A stretch of DNA of 64,000 nt from DASSCW01 sp036556695 (GCA_036556695.1 DATBIY010000077.1:17670-81669); one strand, 5' to 3'; shown: positions 48,905-57,627, counted from the first letter of the stretch. Notes: generated by a model from the sequence alone, not told the origin. Numbers and translations: made by a program.

Positions 48905-49939
48905 TCAGCGAAGGTCGATGGCGTGCGTGTCGCGCACCCACCAGCCGGCCAGCCTGCCCGACGCCAGCTTGAGGTAGCGAACGCCGTTCACCGTGGCCAT
49001 GGCGCTGGCCAGCTCGTCGCGCGGATGCCAGGAGCGGTGCACGACGCGATCCCGCACCGCCCCATTGCGGGTGAAGCGCTTGCCGGTGTGGCGACCCACA
49101 TCAAGCGCGACGGTTCGCGGCTCGGCGAAGACGCGGAGGGCAGTGACGCCACGCACGAAGGCGCGGGCGCTCTCCCGTACCCAGAGGCCCTGCAGCGCGC
49201 CGCTGCTGACCTTCAGGTACACGTGCCCGTTGACCCGAACCCGGCCCGCGGCCGTTTTCGTGGAGCGGTGGTCGTAGCTCACCGCCTTCCGCTTCAGGGC
49301 ATGTCCATCGGCGTCGAATCGATGGGCGGCATGGCGGCCCGGCGCGAGCAGCAGCGCACGGTCCGGGCTGTAGCGGTCGTCGGGCTTCAGCAGCTCGACC
49401 TGGCTCTCCAGGGTGACCGATGCGCCGCATTGCTCGACGAACACCATGACCGAGTAGTTCCCGCCGTCATCGGCACGCTTCCAGGCCCCGCCGGCGGTGT
49501 TGTAGCCCTCGCCCATCATGATCTCGTGGTGCAGCTGGGAGTTCCACCACATGCCGACCACCGCGTCGAAGTTGTAGTCAGTCCACGGATCCCAGGCGAT
49601 GATCTCGCCCACCCCGCGCCAGCACACACCGGCCTGGTTGAGCCGATGGATGACGTAGTCGAAATCGTGCTCCAGCTCGTCCGCGGCGACCATCTGCGCG
49701 GCGCGCCGCGTGGCGATGTCGTCCAGCAGCGCCGTCCCGAGGACTGCCCGCCGGCCGTGGTCGGTTCGGTACTCGTTCGCCGCCGCGCGGAGGCCGTCGC
49801 CACCGTAGGCCAGGGCGGGTGCGACCGAGGCCGCGACCGCCGAGATGGCGACGCTGGCGGCGATGACCGCCGACATGAGCGAGCGCGCCGCCGGATGGCG
49901 CAGCGCGGAGGCGGCTCGGCCGGGCAATGAGTTGGGCAC
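48905..49939 (-). CDS. Secreted CAP/SCP-domain protein with two novel C-terminal repeats
   Basis: A 344-residue exported protein. A signal peptide (about residues 1-45, ending PALA) is followed by a CAP-like domain (about 46-190) with LRAAANEYRTDHGRRAVL, ELEHDFDYVIHRLNQAGVCW, VGEIIAW and VVGMWWNSQLHHEIMMG, covering the usual His and Glu positions of the family. The C terminus holds two ~70-residue repeats (about 194-274 and 275-344) with GRHAAHRF/GRHTGKRF and VNGHVYLKVSSGALQGLWVR / VNGVRYLKLASGRLAGWWVR. The same repeat occurs in the next two proteins upstream. The GTG start has GAGGGGA just before it. The function of CAP domains here is unknown. Confidence 0.82.
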   Translation of the reverse strand: MPNSLPGRAASALRHPAARSLMSAVIAASVAISAVAASVAPALAYGGDGLRAAANEYRTDHGRRAVLGTALLDDIATRRAAQMVAADELEHDFDYVIHRLNQAGVCWRGVGEIIAWDPWTDYNFDAVVGMWWNSQLHHEIMMGEGYNTAGGAWKRADDGGNYSVMVFVEQCGASVTLESQVELLKPDDRYSPDRALLLAPGRHAAHRFDADGHALKRKAVSYDHRSTKTAAGRVRVNGHVYLKVSSGALQGLWVRESARAFVRGVTALRVFAEPRTVALDVGRHTGKRFTRNGAVRDRVVHRSWHPRDELASAMATVNGVRYLKLASGRLAGWWVRDTHAIDLR

Positions 49940-50007
49940 GCTTCCCCTCGAGCGGTTCGAACGTCAGTGAGCCAACCTTAGGAACCGCAGGCCGCGGGAG
50001 ACATGGG

Positions 50008-50020
50008 CCAAACGGTTTGG
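50008..50020. repeat. Small palindrome upstream of the CAP gene
   Basis: CCAAAC-G-GTTTGG in the 119-base gap before the CAP gene, next to GTACC. A looser relative (GTACCA-TG-GTTTGG, minus strand, about 53515-53530) lies before the GH18 gene. Possibly a shared operator. Confidence 0.25.
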
Positions 50021-50058
50021 TACCGACGGGTCAGGGCTTGCCCTCAGGCGCGACCCGG

Positions 50059-53000
50059 TCAGACGTCCAGGCGGGTGGCGTCGGACTCGGTCAGCCACAG
50101 GCCGTCCCACACTCCCCCGCTGACGCGGTAGTGCGGGACCCCGTTGACCACCGCCCATCCCGAGGCGCGGATCCAGGCGTGCTCCGGCAGGTCGAGGACG
50201 ACCGCCTCCACCCGGCGTCCCGAGCCGGTGTATCCGTAGGCCGTGTGGCGTCCGGCATCCACGTTCACCCGCGGCAGCGCCGCGAAGGTCCTGGCGTCCA
50301 CCCGGCCGCGCTGGTGCGCGGTGCGTGACTCGGCGACCCAGAATCCATCCAGCGGCCCGCTGGACAGGCGCCAGTAGGGAACGCCATTGATGATCGCCCG
50401 GTCGACCGCGTCGGCCTGGATGCCGGACCGCAGGCGGACGGTGCGACTCTGCCAGGGGTGGCCGTCTGACCTGAACCTGTGGCCCACATGCGTGCCGGCG
50501 CGCAGCGCGACGCGCCGGACGATTCCGTAGTGCGTGCGGGCCGCGGTGCCGTCCAGGTGCTGGCTTCGGCTCTCCCTAAGCCAGTGGCCCTCGAATGGCC
50601 CGCTGGCGAGCAGGATCCAGCCACCCGGCAGGTTCGGCACAACCGCGCGCTGGACCACGTCGTAGCTGCCCGTCGAGCGCAGCGTGCTGTGCCGGCGACG
50701 CAGCAGGTCGCCGTCCTGCGCGATGTCGTAGGCGTTGTGCTTCCCGCCGTTCAGCGTGGCGTCGCGCGCCGGCCGATAGCCGGTTCCCGGCGCGGTCCAG
50801 AAGGCCCACTGCGTGCTGGCCGGTGGGTTGCCGGCAGCGTCGCGCACGGAGCCGCCCAGCCGGACCTCCAGCTCGGCGCCGGGGGGCAGCAGCTCACCCG
50901 GCCGCAGCGTGAGCGTCGTCCGGGCGGCATCGGCCGACACCGCGGCCGGCAGCCTGGTGGCGCCCTGCCAGAGGCCGACGTTCGCAGCGCTCAGGCCGTT
51001 GACCGGTTCGCCGAAGTGGATCGACAGCGTGGCGGGTGTGGCGACCATCTCGGCGCCCTGGGCGGGGCTGGCGTCAACCGACGGAGCCGTGCGGTCGAGC
51101 GTAAGGCCCCAGGTAGTGATGGCCGCCTGGTTGAACCCTGGGCCGGGTCCGGTGTGCGTGTCGCCACCGGAGTCGGTGGCGGTGATGCGGGCCAGGTACC
51201 GGCCATCGGGCGCAAAGCCGCCGCCGCCGATACGGCCGTCCCAGCCGGCGCTGCTCGCCCCGGCCGGACGCGCGCCCAGCGTCTGGCTGTCGATCACCGT
51301 TCCGTTGCGGTCCAGGATGTCGAGGCGCACGGCGCTGGCCGCGCCGTCCAGGTCGAAGTCGATGGTTGCGGTGTCGAGCACGCCGTCGCCGTTGGGGCTG
51401 AAGGTGGCCGTCACGTCGTCGACCCGCACGAACGGCTGCAGGACGGTGCGGCTCGGCGCGGCGGACGGCTCGAGGTACTCCTCACCCGATGTGCTGCCGG
51501 CCATCCACGCGATGCGCGGGTAGTCAGCGCTCGGGTGCTCGCTGAACCCGTACTCCACGCGGTACCACTGGTATCCGTTGGCCGATACCGGCCCGTCGAG
51601 CACATACACGATATCGCCCTGCACCGCCTGGTCGACGATGCCGTACGCCGTTCCCGGGCCGCTCCTGATGTTCAGCGTGGCGGCGATGACCCTACCGAAC
51701 GCGTTCGGCGACAGGGACGACGGGCGCGCCGGCAGCCTGGTCCAGGCGCTGACGTTGCCCTTCAGGTCAACGGAGCGGAATCGGAACTCATAGGTCGATC
51801 CGGCCGAGCCCGCGAACCACGCCGCGCGGGCCTTGGTGTTGGTCTGCCAGGCGCGCCATGGGCCACCGGGCCGCCGCCACTGCACCGAGTACCTCGCCAC
51901 GCCGGAGGCGTAGTCGATGGCGCGCCAGCGCACCCTGAACACCTGCCCATCGGTCCGCGGCGACAGGTTGCGAATGCCGCCCACCGGTGGTGCGTTGTCG
52001 TTGACGAACTTGCGCGCCAGCAGGCGCCACAGCTCGTCGCGGCCCTGGTCCATGAGCAGGGTCCACATGCCGGTGCCGGCCAGGCCGCGCGAGTTCACCA
52101 GGTCGTACTTGACGCCCAGCGAGTCGACGTCGTCGTAGTACCCCTGCACCCAGTTGCCGGCCGCGCCGTCCCAGTAGCGGTACCACGGCACCTTGCCGAC
52201 GTCGTCCCAGCGCCGGCCGTAGCGGCCCGCCTGCGAAAGGTGGCCGGTGTACGTATACGCCTTGGAGCCGTGCCCCAGCGTGCGTGCGTTGAGCACCTTG
52301 GTCTCGGTAAGCCAGGTGCGGCCGTAGTAGGGCACGCCCCAGATCAGCTTGGACCCGCTGGTCTGGGTCAGGAAGTCGGCCATGGTGCCGGCCACGTCGA
52401 TGGTGTACGGGCTGTCGATGGGCGCCACGCCGCCCGCCCGCGACGAGCCGGACCAGTGGTAGTCGTAGCCCATCACGAACAGCGCATCGGCGGCGCCGTC
52501 GGCGGTGAGGGCGGGGATGTCGTAGCCGGTCGCCCAGGTCGCCGAGCCGGCCATCACGCACACGGTCAGGTAGTCGCCCACGCCAGCGTTTTCGAGGCCG
52601 CGCTTCAGCTGCCGCACGAAGCTGGCGTACTCGTCGCGCAGGCTCGTGGCCAGCGGCTCGAAGTCCAGGTTGACGCCGTCTGCTCCGCGGTTGCGAATCG
52701 CACCCACGATCTGGCTCACCAGCTTGCGGCGCGCCTCCGGCGTGGTCAGCAGCTTGGCCTGGCGACCGGCGGATGCGCTGTCCCAGGACATCATCGTCAC
52801 GGTCAGCACCACGCGGACGCCGTGCTGGTGCGCGCGCTCGATGACCTGGGTCATGGCCGAGCTGTTCCAGCCGGCCCAGCCGCTCGACGGCGAGGTGCTG
52901 GTCCCCTTGGCCAGACTGCCGTCCGCCTTAACGTTGACGCTGAAGTAGGCGATCGACGAGACCAGCTGGTAGTTCATCGAGCTCAGCGCCGATTCATTGA

Positions 53001-53442
53001 CCATCCAGTACGGCAGGAAGCCGAAGATCTCCTTGCGCAGGCCATTTGGCAGGCGAGTCGCCTGCACGGAGCCGATGCCGCCTTCGGCGGCCAGCCCATC
53101 GGCCATTCCGTCGGCCAGACCGGGCTTGCCGGCGCTGGACAGATTCGCCAGGCCCTCCTCGAGCGACAGCGACGGCTCGTCTCCCGGCTCGAAGGCGACG
53201 GGGTCATCCTCGTGGTCGGCCAGCATCTGGGCATGGATCGATGGCTGCTGCAGCTCTTCGGGCAGCGGCGGCAGCTGAGTGCCCGTGGCGGCCACGGGTC
53301 CATCGGTCGCACCCGACCCGATTTCGGTGACCATGCCGGGGTTGGTTACGCCCTGGCGCGGAGCGGCGACGGCGGTGGCGGAGCCCGCCGGCAGGGACAC
53401 CAGCAGGGAGATCAGGAGGGCGACAACGGTCAAGCGGCGCAT
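50059..53442 (-). CDS. Large secreted GH18-like multidomain protein with three novel C-terminal repeats
   Basis: A 1127-residue exported protein. Residues 1-27 are a signal peptide. The GH18-like catalytic domain (about 135-470) has EIFGFLPYWMVNESALSSMN and the active-site strand ADGVNLDFEPL with Glu262. The DGVN-DFE form is that of YaaH/SleL cortex-lytic and related enzymes. Next come a fibronectin-III-like segment (about 480-575), an SH3b domain (ATLNIRSGPGTAYGIVDQAV, about 585), a FlgD-like beta domain (TFSPNGDGVLDTATIDFDLD, about 680-770), a Big_5-like domain (SPAQGAEMVATPATLSIHFG, about 785-880) and three ~75-residue repeats (about 892-1127). Substrate could be chitin, peptidoglycan or the cell's own polymer. 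A weak GAGG precedes the ATG. Confidence 0.85.
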   Translation of the reverse strand: MRRLTVVALLISLLVSLPAGSATAVAAPRQGVTNPGMVTEIGSGATDGPVAATGTQLPPLPEELQQPSIHAQMLADHEDDPVAFEPGDEPSLSLEEGLANLSSAGKPGLADGMADGLAAEGGIGSVQATRLPNGLRKEIFGFLPYWMVNESALSSMNYQLVSSIAYFSVNVKADGSLAKGTSTSPSSGWAGWNSSAMTQVIERAHQHGVRVVLTVTMMSWDSASAGRQAKLLTTPEARRKLVSQIVGAIRNRGADGVNLDFEPLATSLRDEYASFVRQLKRGLENAGVGDYLTVCVMAGSATWATGYDIPALTADGAADALFVMGYDYHWSGSSRAGGVAPIDSPYTIDVAGTMADFLTQTSGSKLIWGVPYYGRTWLTETKVLNARTLGHGSKAYTYTGHLSQAGRYGRRWDDVGKVPWYRYWDGAAGNWVQGYYDDVDSLGVKYDLVNSRGLAGTGMWTLLMDQGRDELWRLLARKFVNDNAPPVGGIRNLSPRTDGQVFRVRWRAIDYASGVARYSVQWRRPGGPWRAWQTNTKARAAWFAGSAGSTYEFRFRSVDLKGNVSAWTRLPARPSSLSPNAFGRVIAATLNIRSGPGTAYGIVDQAVQGDIVYVLDGPVSANGYQWYRVEYGFSEHPSADYPRIAWMAGSTSGEEYLEPSAAPSRTVLQPFVRVDDVTATFSPNGDGVLDTATIDFDLDGAASAVRLDILDRNGTVIDSQTLGARPAGASSAGWDGRIGGGGFAPDGRYLARITATDSGGDTHTGPGPGFNQAAITTWGLTLDRTAPSVDASPAQGAEMVATPATLSIHFGEPVNGLSAANVGLWQGATRLPAAVSADAARTTLTLRPGELLPPGAELEVRLGGSVRDAAGNPPASTQWAFWTAPGTGYRPARDATLNGGKHNAYDIAQDGDLLRRRHSTLRSTGSYDVVQRAVVPNLPGGWILLASGPFEGHWLRESRSQHLDGTAARTHYGIVRRVALRAGTHVGHRFRSDGHPWQSRTVRLRSGIQADAVDRAIINGVPYWRLSSGPLDGFWVAESRTAHQRGRVDARTFAALPRVNVDAGRHTAYGYTGSGRRVEAVVLDLPEHAWIRASGWAVVNGVPHYRVSGGVWDGLWLTESDATRLDV

Positions 53443-53568
53443 CGGGTCGGCTACCTCGCGGGATCAGCGGTCGCGCATGACCGCAGCGATCCTCACCCTA
53501 GTGATCCAGCCCTCCCCAAACCATGGTACGGATGGGCCAGCCCGGATCGCCCGGCCGGCGGGCATCGC

Positions 53569-55308
53569 TCAGTCCAGGACGATGACCACGCTCGAGACGC
53601 GCAGCCAGTGACCGCTCCAGCCACCGCCGGTCATGTGCAGCCACTGACCGGTCTGGCCGGGGAGGGTGGCCAGCTGGTCGGCGGACGCGTCGCGCGCGGA
53701 GATGGTCTTGGTCTTCACGGTCAGCAGCCCGCCGGCTTCGTCGAAGACGTAGCCGGTGTGCGTTCCGGGACGGATCCTGGCGGTCAGCGGGCCTGCGGCG
53801 GCCGCCGCGGTGCTGGCGCCCTCGTCCGGCAGGTGCGCGGCGCTCGACTCGCGGACCCAGTAGCCAGCCCAGGCCCCGCTGGTGACGTGGAACCAGCGGC
53901 CCTTCTGGCCTGGCAGGCTTCGTCCCACCCCGGTGCCCACCGTGGTGGCCACGCCGAGGGTCGCCGTCTGCTCGGCGCGCAGCTGGCCGGTGAGGGTGAA
54001 GCGGTAGCGGGTGTTGGTGCCCGGCTCGAGGACCAGGGCCTGGGCGTCGCCGTAGAGCGTGATCGAGGGGTCGACCGTGCCGGCCACGCTGAACGTCCAT
54101 GACTGCCGCGCCAGCGGCGCGCTGAGGCCGCGGATCATGCCGGTGAGCGTCGCCTTGTAGGTCATGCCTGCCTCAAGTTGCACGTTGGGCGTGAACGTCG
54201 CGCGCCGGGTCGTGGCCGAGTACGACACCGTGCCGGGCACCGTCAGCCCCCAGGCGTCGGTCACGGTGAACGAGCTGCTGCTGACGCGCGTCACCTGCTG
54301 GTCGAAGGTGGCGGTCACCTTGCTCGTCGCGGTGGCGTCGACCGCGCCGGCCGACGGGCTGGCGGCGATAACCGTGGGCGGCGGAGGCGCGACGTACTCG
54401 CCCAGCACGCCGGATGGCGTCATGTCGGGATCGCCGGCGTAGGCGAACCAGTAATCGGTGCCCCCGAAACTGCTGCCAGTACGCTGGAGCCAGACCTCGG
54501 CGCCGGCGGTGTCCGAATGGGCGAAGCGGCGCTGGGCGAACATGTCGAAGCCGTTGGCGGCCTGCGCGATATCCCCGAACGTCACGTCGCGGTTCCGAAG
54601 CACCAGGTCGACCAATTGCTCCCCGCCCTGCCACATATCGGTGGCGAAGTAGGCGCCGCCATTGTTGAGGAGGACCGGGGTGCTGTAGTTGGTGACGCGC
54701 CTGAGGGCCTGCTTCTCGGTGGCCTTGGCGTCCCAGCCCTCGCCTGCGCCCGGCGCATAGCAGGCCTTGTTGTAGATCATCACCCAGTTGGCCGCGGGAT
54801 TGATGCCCTGCGTGCCGTTGGCACCGCCGCAGTATTTCCACTGCGCCGCCCCGTCGCTGGCGGTCAGCGTGCCGCGCAGTGCCTTTTCGCCGCAGTAGAC
54901 CATCGTGCGCGACCAGTCGTCCTTGTCGCCGTTCCTGGTGGTGCGGTTCAGGCCCCAGCCGTTGTGCCGGTCGCCCAGCTCGGTGCTGCCGTAGGGGTTC
55001 GGGTAGCCGTTGCCGTGGCCCAGGTAGACGACCACGTTCGCGCCCTCGACCGCGTTCCGCACCCGCGCCCAGGTGGCGCGCGGCGAGTAGACCTTCACCA
55101 CCTCGGCGCCAGCCTCTTCGGCCACGTCGGCGATGTCGTTACCGGTGCCCCGGTAGTCGCTCGTCTGCGAACCGGTGGGGCCGACGATGATGACGACCTT
55201 CAGCGGAGCCGGCGTTTCGGCTGCTGCGACGGGGGTGATGGCGAACGCCGCCCAGGCGGTGGCCAGGGCGACGGAAATGGCGGTGACGGCGCGGAGTCGG
55301 TCTCGCAA
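53569..55308 (-). CDS. Secreted protein with caspase-like-fold candidate, Big_5-like domain and two novel repeats
   Basis: A 579-residue exported protein. TTG at 55308 gives a signal peptide of normal length (RAVTAISVALATAWAAFAIT, then AAA). A TTG at 55365 would add 19 residues. The first domain (about 35-320) has KVVIIVGPTGSQTSDYRGTG, NVVVYLGHGNGYPNPYG (His98) and NWVMIYNKACYAPGAGE (Cys183). A Gly-His-Gly strand followed by an Ala-Cys strand end is the arrangement of clan CD peptidases (caspase, CHAT, C25), so a cysteine peptidase is possible but unproven. A Big_5-like domain (SPSAGAVDATATSKVTATFD) and two repeats of the family shared with the neighbours complete it. Confidence 0.7.
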   Translation of the reverse strand: MRDRLRAVTAISVALATAWAAFAITPVAAAETPAPLKVVIIVGPTGSQTSDYRGTGNDIADVAEEAGAEVVKVYSPRATWARVRNAVEGANVVVYLGHGNGYPNPYGSTELGDRHNGWGLNRTTRNGDKDDWSRTMVYCGEKALRGTLTASDGAAQWKYCGGANGTQGINPAANWVMIYNKACYAPGAGEGWDAKATEKQALRRVTNYSTPVLLNNGGAYFATDMWQGGEQLVDLVLRNRDVTFGDIAQAANGFDMFAQRRFAHSDTAGAEVWLQRTGSSFGGTDYWFAYAGDPDMTPSGVLGEYVAPPPPTVIAASPSAGAVDATATSKVTATFDQQVTRVSSSSFTVTDAWGLTVPGTVSYSATTRRATFTPNVQLEAGMTYKATLTGMIRGLSAPLARQSWTFSVAGTVDPSITLYGDAQALVLEPGTNTRYRFTLTGQLRAEQTATLGVATTVGTGVGRSLPGQKGRWFHVTSGAWAGYWVRESSAAHLPDEGASTAAAAAGPLTARIRPGTHTGYVFDEAGGLLTVKTKTISARDASADQLATLPGQTGQWLHMTGGGWSGHWLRVSSVVIVLD

Positions 55309-55463
55309 TGCGGTGGTCCCTGCGGTGGCTGGCTGAGGAGGGCTGGGCGCGGCTGCGCGGCACAAGACTCGCCGCCGGCGAGCACAAAACCCATGCCCCG
55401 ATGGTCGCCAGCGTCCGCTGACATTGGGGCCATGTTGCGGCCGGGCACCGCCCGGATGCGGCC

Positions 55464-56318
55464 TCAGTCCTGCTGGTGGGCGAGCACCACCATCAGCCGG
55501 TCCAGCCGCCGGAAGTCGAGAGCCGGGCGCACGAAACCGGTCTGGGTCAGCGCGTTGGCGTCCTGCTGCACCGCCTGCACCTGGCCGATGAGCAGGCCCC
55601 TGGGATACGGGCTGCGCGCCGTGCCCTCGGACAGCTCCAGGCCGGCGGTGACCACCGGATCGCCCTCGGCCAAATCGTCGGTGATGTCGACCTGGACCAT
55701 GACCAGCTGCCCGCCGAGCTGGCCCTGCACCAGGCCAAGCGCCCGGCTGCGCTGGTCCAGCGCCACCACGCTGGAGCGCGTGTCGATGATGAAGCGCACG
55801 GTGGCGGTGTCGCTCCCGGCGGAGACGACCGTCCCCGCCAGAGCGCCGGCGCCCTCGGCAGAGCCGATGACCGGCATGCCGGGCTGCAGCCCATCATCAA
55901 TGCCGGCGTCGATGCCGATGTCCCAGGTGAAGTTCGACGGGTCGCGGCTGATGACGCGCACCGGCAGGAGGTCCATGTCAAGGCTCTGGGTCAGCCCCAG
56001 CAGCTCGCGCAGCTCGGCGTTCTCGGCGGCCGCCTCCTCCAGCTCGGCGATGCGCTGCTGCGCGCCCGCCAGGGCGGCGCGCAGGTCGTCGTTCTCGGTC
56101 CGCAGGCGGTCGATCTCGCCGATTGTCCCGAACACCCCGGCGATGCCCGCGCCGATGCCACCGATCGTCTGGCGGATGGGGTCGAGCGCCCTGGCGCTGA
56201 CGCGCTGCAGCGTCTGCGCGGGATCGGTCTGGGAGGCGAGCAGGAGCAGCAGCGAGATGATGGTGAAGGCCGCGAACCACAGGCCGTTGCGGTTGCGCCG
56301 GTGCGGGCCGCCGATCAT
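55464..56318 (-). CDS. mreC: Rod shape-determining protein MreC
   Basis: A 284-residue membrane-anchored protein. One helix near the N terminus (WFAAFTIISLLLLLASQTD) is followed by a coiled coil (about 65-110, with IDRLRTENDDLRAALAGAQQ) and the extracytoplasmic beta domain: VISRDPSNFTWDIGIDAG, GLQPGMPVIG, VRFIIDTRSSVVALDQRSRA and GDPVVTAGLELSEG. It links the cytoplasmic MreB filaments to the wall-synthesis enzymes. MreD should follow but does not: downstream is a 155-base gap and a secreted-protein gene. It starts 34 bases after mreB stops, in the same operon. Confidence 0.92.
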   Translation of the reverse strand: MIGGPHRRNRNGLWFAAFTIISLLLLLASQTDPAQTLQRVSARALDPIRQTIGGIGAGIAGVFGTIGEIDRLRTENDDLRAALAGAQQRIAELEEAAAENAELRELLGLTQSLDMDLLPVRVISRDPSNFTWDIGIDAGIDDGLQPGMPVIGSAEGAGALAGTVVSAGSDTATVRFIIDTRSSVVALDQRSRALGLVQGQLGGQLVMVQVDITDDLAEGDPVVTAGLELSEGTARSPYPRGLLIGQVQAVQQDANALTQTGFVRPALDFRRLDRLMVVLAHQQD

Positions 56319-56352
56319 CGGTTAACGGAGCCGATGGCGCGCCAGCGCTTCG

Positions 56353-57408
56353 TCAGCGCGGCGCGCGGGTGTACTGCTCGCTGACCAGGACGCGCTCCAG
56401 GGCGTCCAGGTCCTCCAGGACGCGCCCGGTGCCGCGCACCACGCAGGTCAGCGGATCGTCGGCGATGTGGACCGGCATCTGGGTGGCCTCGGCCACGCGC
56501 TTGTCCAGGCCTACCAGCAGCGCACCGCCGCCGGCCAGCACGATGCCCTGGTCCATGATGTCGGCCACCAGCTCCGGCGGCGTCTCCTCGATGGTCTCCT
56601 TGATGGCGTCGATGATCTCGGCCACAGAAGGCTCGAGGGCCTCGCGGATCTGGTCGCCGCCAACCTCCACGCTGCGCGGCAGGCCGGTCAGCAGGTCGCG
56701 GCCGCGGAAGGTGACGGTCCGCGGGTTCTCGGACGGGTAGGCCGATCCGACCGCGATCTTGATCTCCTCGGCGGTGCGCTCCCCCATCAGCAGGTTGTAC
56801 TCGCGGCGGGCGAAGCTGACGATGTCGGTGTCCATCTCGTCGCCGCCGATGCGCACGCTGCGGCTGACCACGATGCCACCGAGGCTGATGACGGCCACCT
56901 CGGTGGTCCCGCCACCGATGTCGACGATGAGGGATCCGGAGGGCTCGCTGACCGGAAGGCCGGCGCCGATGGCGGCGGCCATCGGCTCCTCGATGAGCCG
57001 CGCCCAGCGCGCTCCGGCGTTCACCGTGGCGTCGCGGACCGCGCGCTTCTCGACCTCGGTCACGCCGGAGGGAATGCCTACCAGCACGCGCGGCCGGCGG
57101 ATCTGGGCGAAGCGCTCGTGCACCTTGGCGATGAAGTAGCGAATCATCTGCTCGGTAACATCGAAGTCGCTGATCACGCCGTCGCGCAGCGGCCGAATGG
57201 CCACGATGTTGGCCGGCGTGCGGCCGACCATGCGCTTCGCCTCGGCGCCGATGGCCAGTACCCGCTTGCTGCGGGTGTCCATGGCGACCACGCTTGGCTC
57301 GCTGATCACGATGCCGCGGTGGCGCACCGTGACCAGCGTGTTGGCGGTCCCGAGATCGATGCCGACGTCGTGGCTGAGGATGCCGAGCAGGCCGTCGAAG
57401 AGTCCCAA
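56353..57408 (-). CDS. mreB: Rod shape-determining protein MreB
   Basis: A 351-residue actin-like ATPase. It has VGIDLGTANTLVTVRHRGIV (phosphate 1), NIVAIRPLRDGVISDFDVTE, RVLVGIPSGVTEVEKRAVRD, SLIVDIGGGTTEVAVISLGG (phosphate 2), IGGDEMDTDIVSFARREYNL, GERTAEEIKIAVGSAYP, and MDQGIVLAGGGALLVGLDKR (adenosine). It forms membrane-bound filaments that guide cell-wall growth. The start is TTG at 57408. GAGGA lies four bases before it and the protein then begins GLFDGLLGILSHDVGIDLG, as expected for the family. No ATG lies nearby. A TAGGGT hexamer about 69 bases upstream could be the -10. Confidence 0.95.
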   Translation of the reverse strand: MGLFDGLLGILSHDVGIDLGTANTLVTVRHRGIVISEPSVVAMDTRSKRVLAIGAEAKRMVGRTPANIVAIRPLRDGVISDFDVTEQMIRYFIAKVHERFAQIRRPRVLVGIPSGVTEVEKRAVRDATVNAGARWARLIEEPMAAAIGAGLPVSEPSGSLIVDIGGGTTEVAVISLGGIVVSRSVRIGGDEMDTDIVSFARREYNLLMGERTAEEIKIAVGSAYPSENPRTVTFRGRDLLTGLPRSVEVGGDQIREALEPSVAEIIDAIKETIEETPPELVADIMDQGIVLAGGGALLVGLDKRVAEATQMPVHIADDPLTCVVRGTGRVLEDLDALERVLVSEQYTRAPR

Positions 57409-57412
57409 GGAT

Positions 57413-57417
57413 TCCTC
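57413..57417 (-). promoter_or_regulatory. Shine-Dalgarno deciding TTG start of mreB
   Basis: GAGGA on the minus strand, four bases before the TTG at 57408. It is the strongest evidence that this essential gene starts with TTG. Confidence 0.6.
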
Positions 57418-57522
57418 TCGTGGTGCGTCGCGGAGCGTGGCACCGACGCGTCCGCTCAGGTTCGATGGGCGTGGCAACCCTAGCACACGGCTTTGGGTTC
57501 GACGGCCCGGAGTCGGGTCCTG

Positions 57523-57528
57523 TAGCGT
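57523..57528 (+). promoter_or_regulatory. -10-like hexamer upstream of glgB
   Basis: TAGCGT ends six bases before a GTG (57535) that opens a 30-codon frame overlapping the glgB start. Confidence 0.35.
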
Positions 57529-57534
57529 GTGTTC

Positions 57535-57627
57535 GTGAGCCGACAGCTGGGCGTCCTCCACGTGCTGGATCACACCTGGGACATGGAGGACCGGGATCTG
57601 AGCGAGCCGGCGGCCGCACGTGGCTAG
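57535..57627 (+). CDS. Possible 30-residue leader peptide overlapping glgB start
   Basis: A short frame from GTG to TAG encoding 30 residues, beginning SRQLGVLHVLDHTWDMEDRD and ending AAARG. It begins six bases after a -10-like TAGCGT and its stop lies eight bases inside glgB (frame +1 relative to glgB), so ribosomes ending here could restart at the glgB GTG. It has no recognisable domain. It may simply be the untranslated leader of glgB. Confidence 0.25.
   Translation: MSRQLGVLHVLDHTWDMEDRDLSEPAAARG

Noticed and set aside
50479..54102. A 1207-residue open frame on the plus strand
   Set aside because: It is antisense to the GH18-like gene. It has no domain-like segments and a composition typical of GC-rich mirror frames, while the minus-strand frame has clear motifs and a signal peptide.
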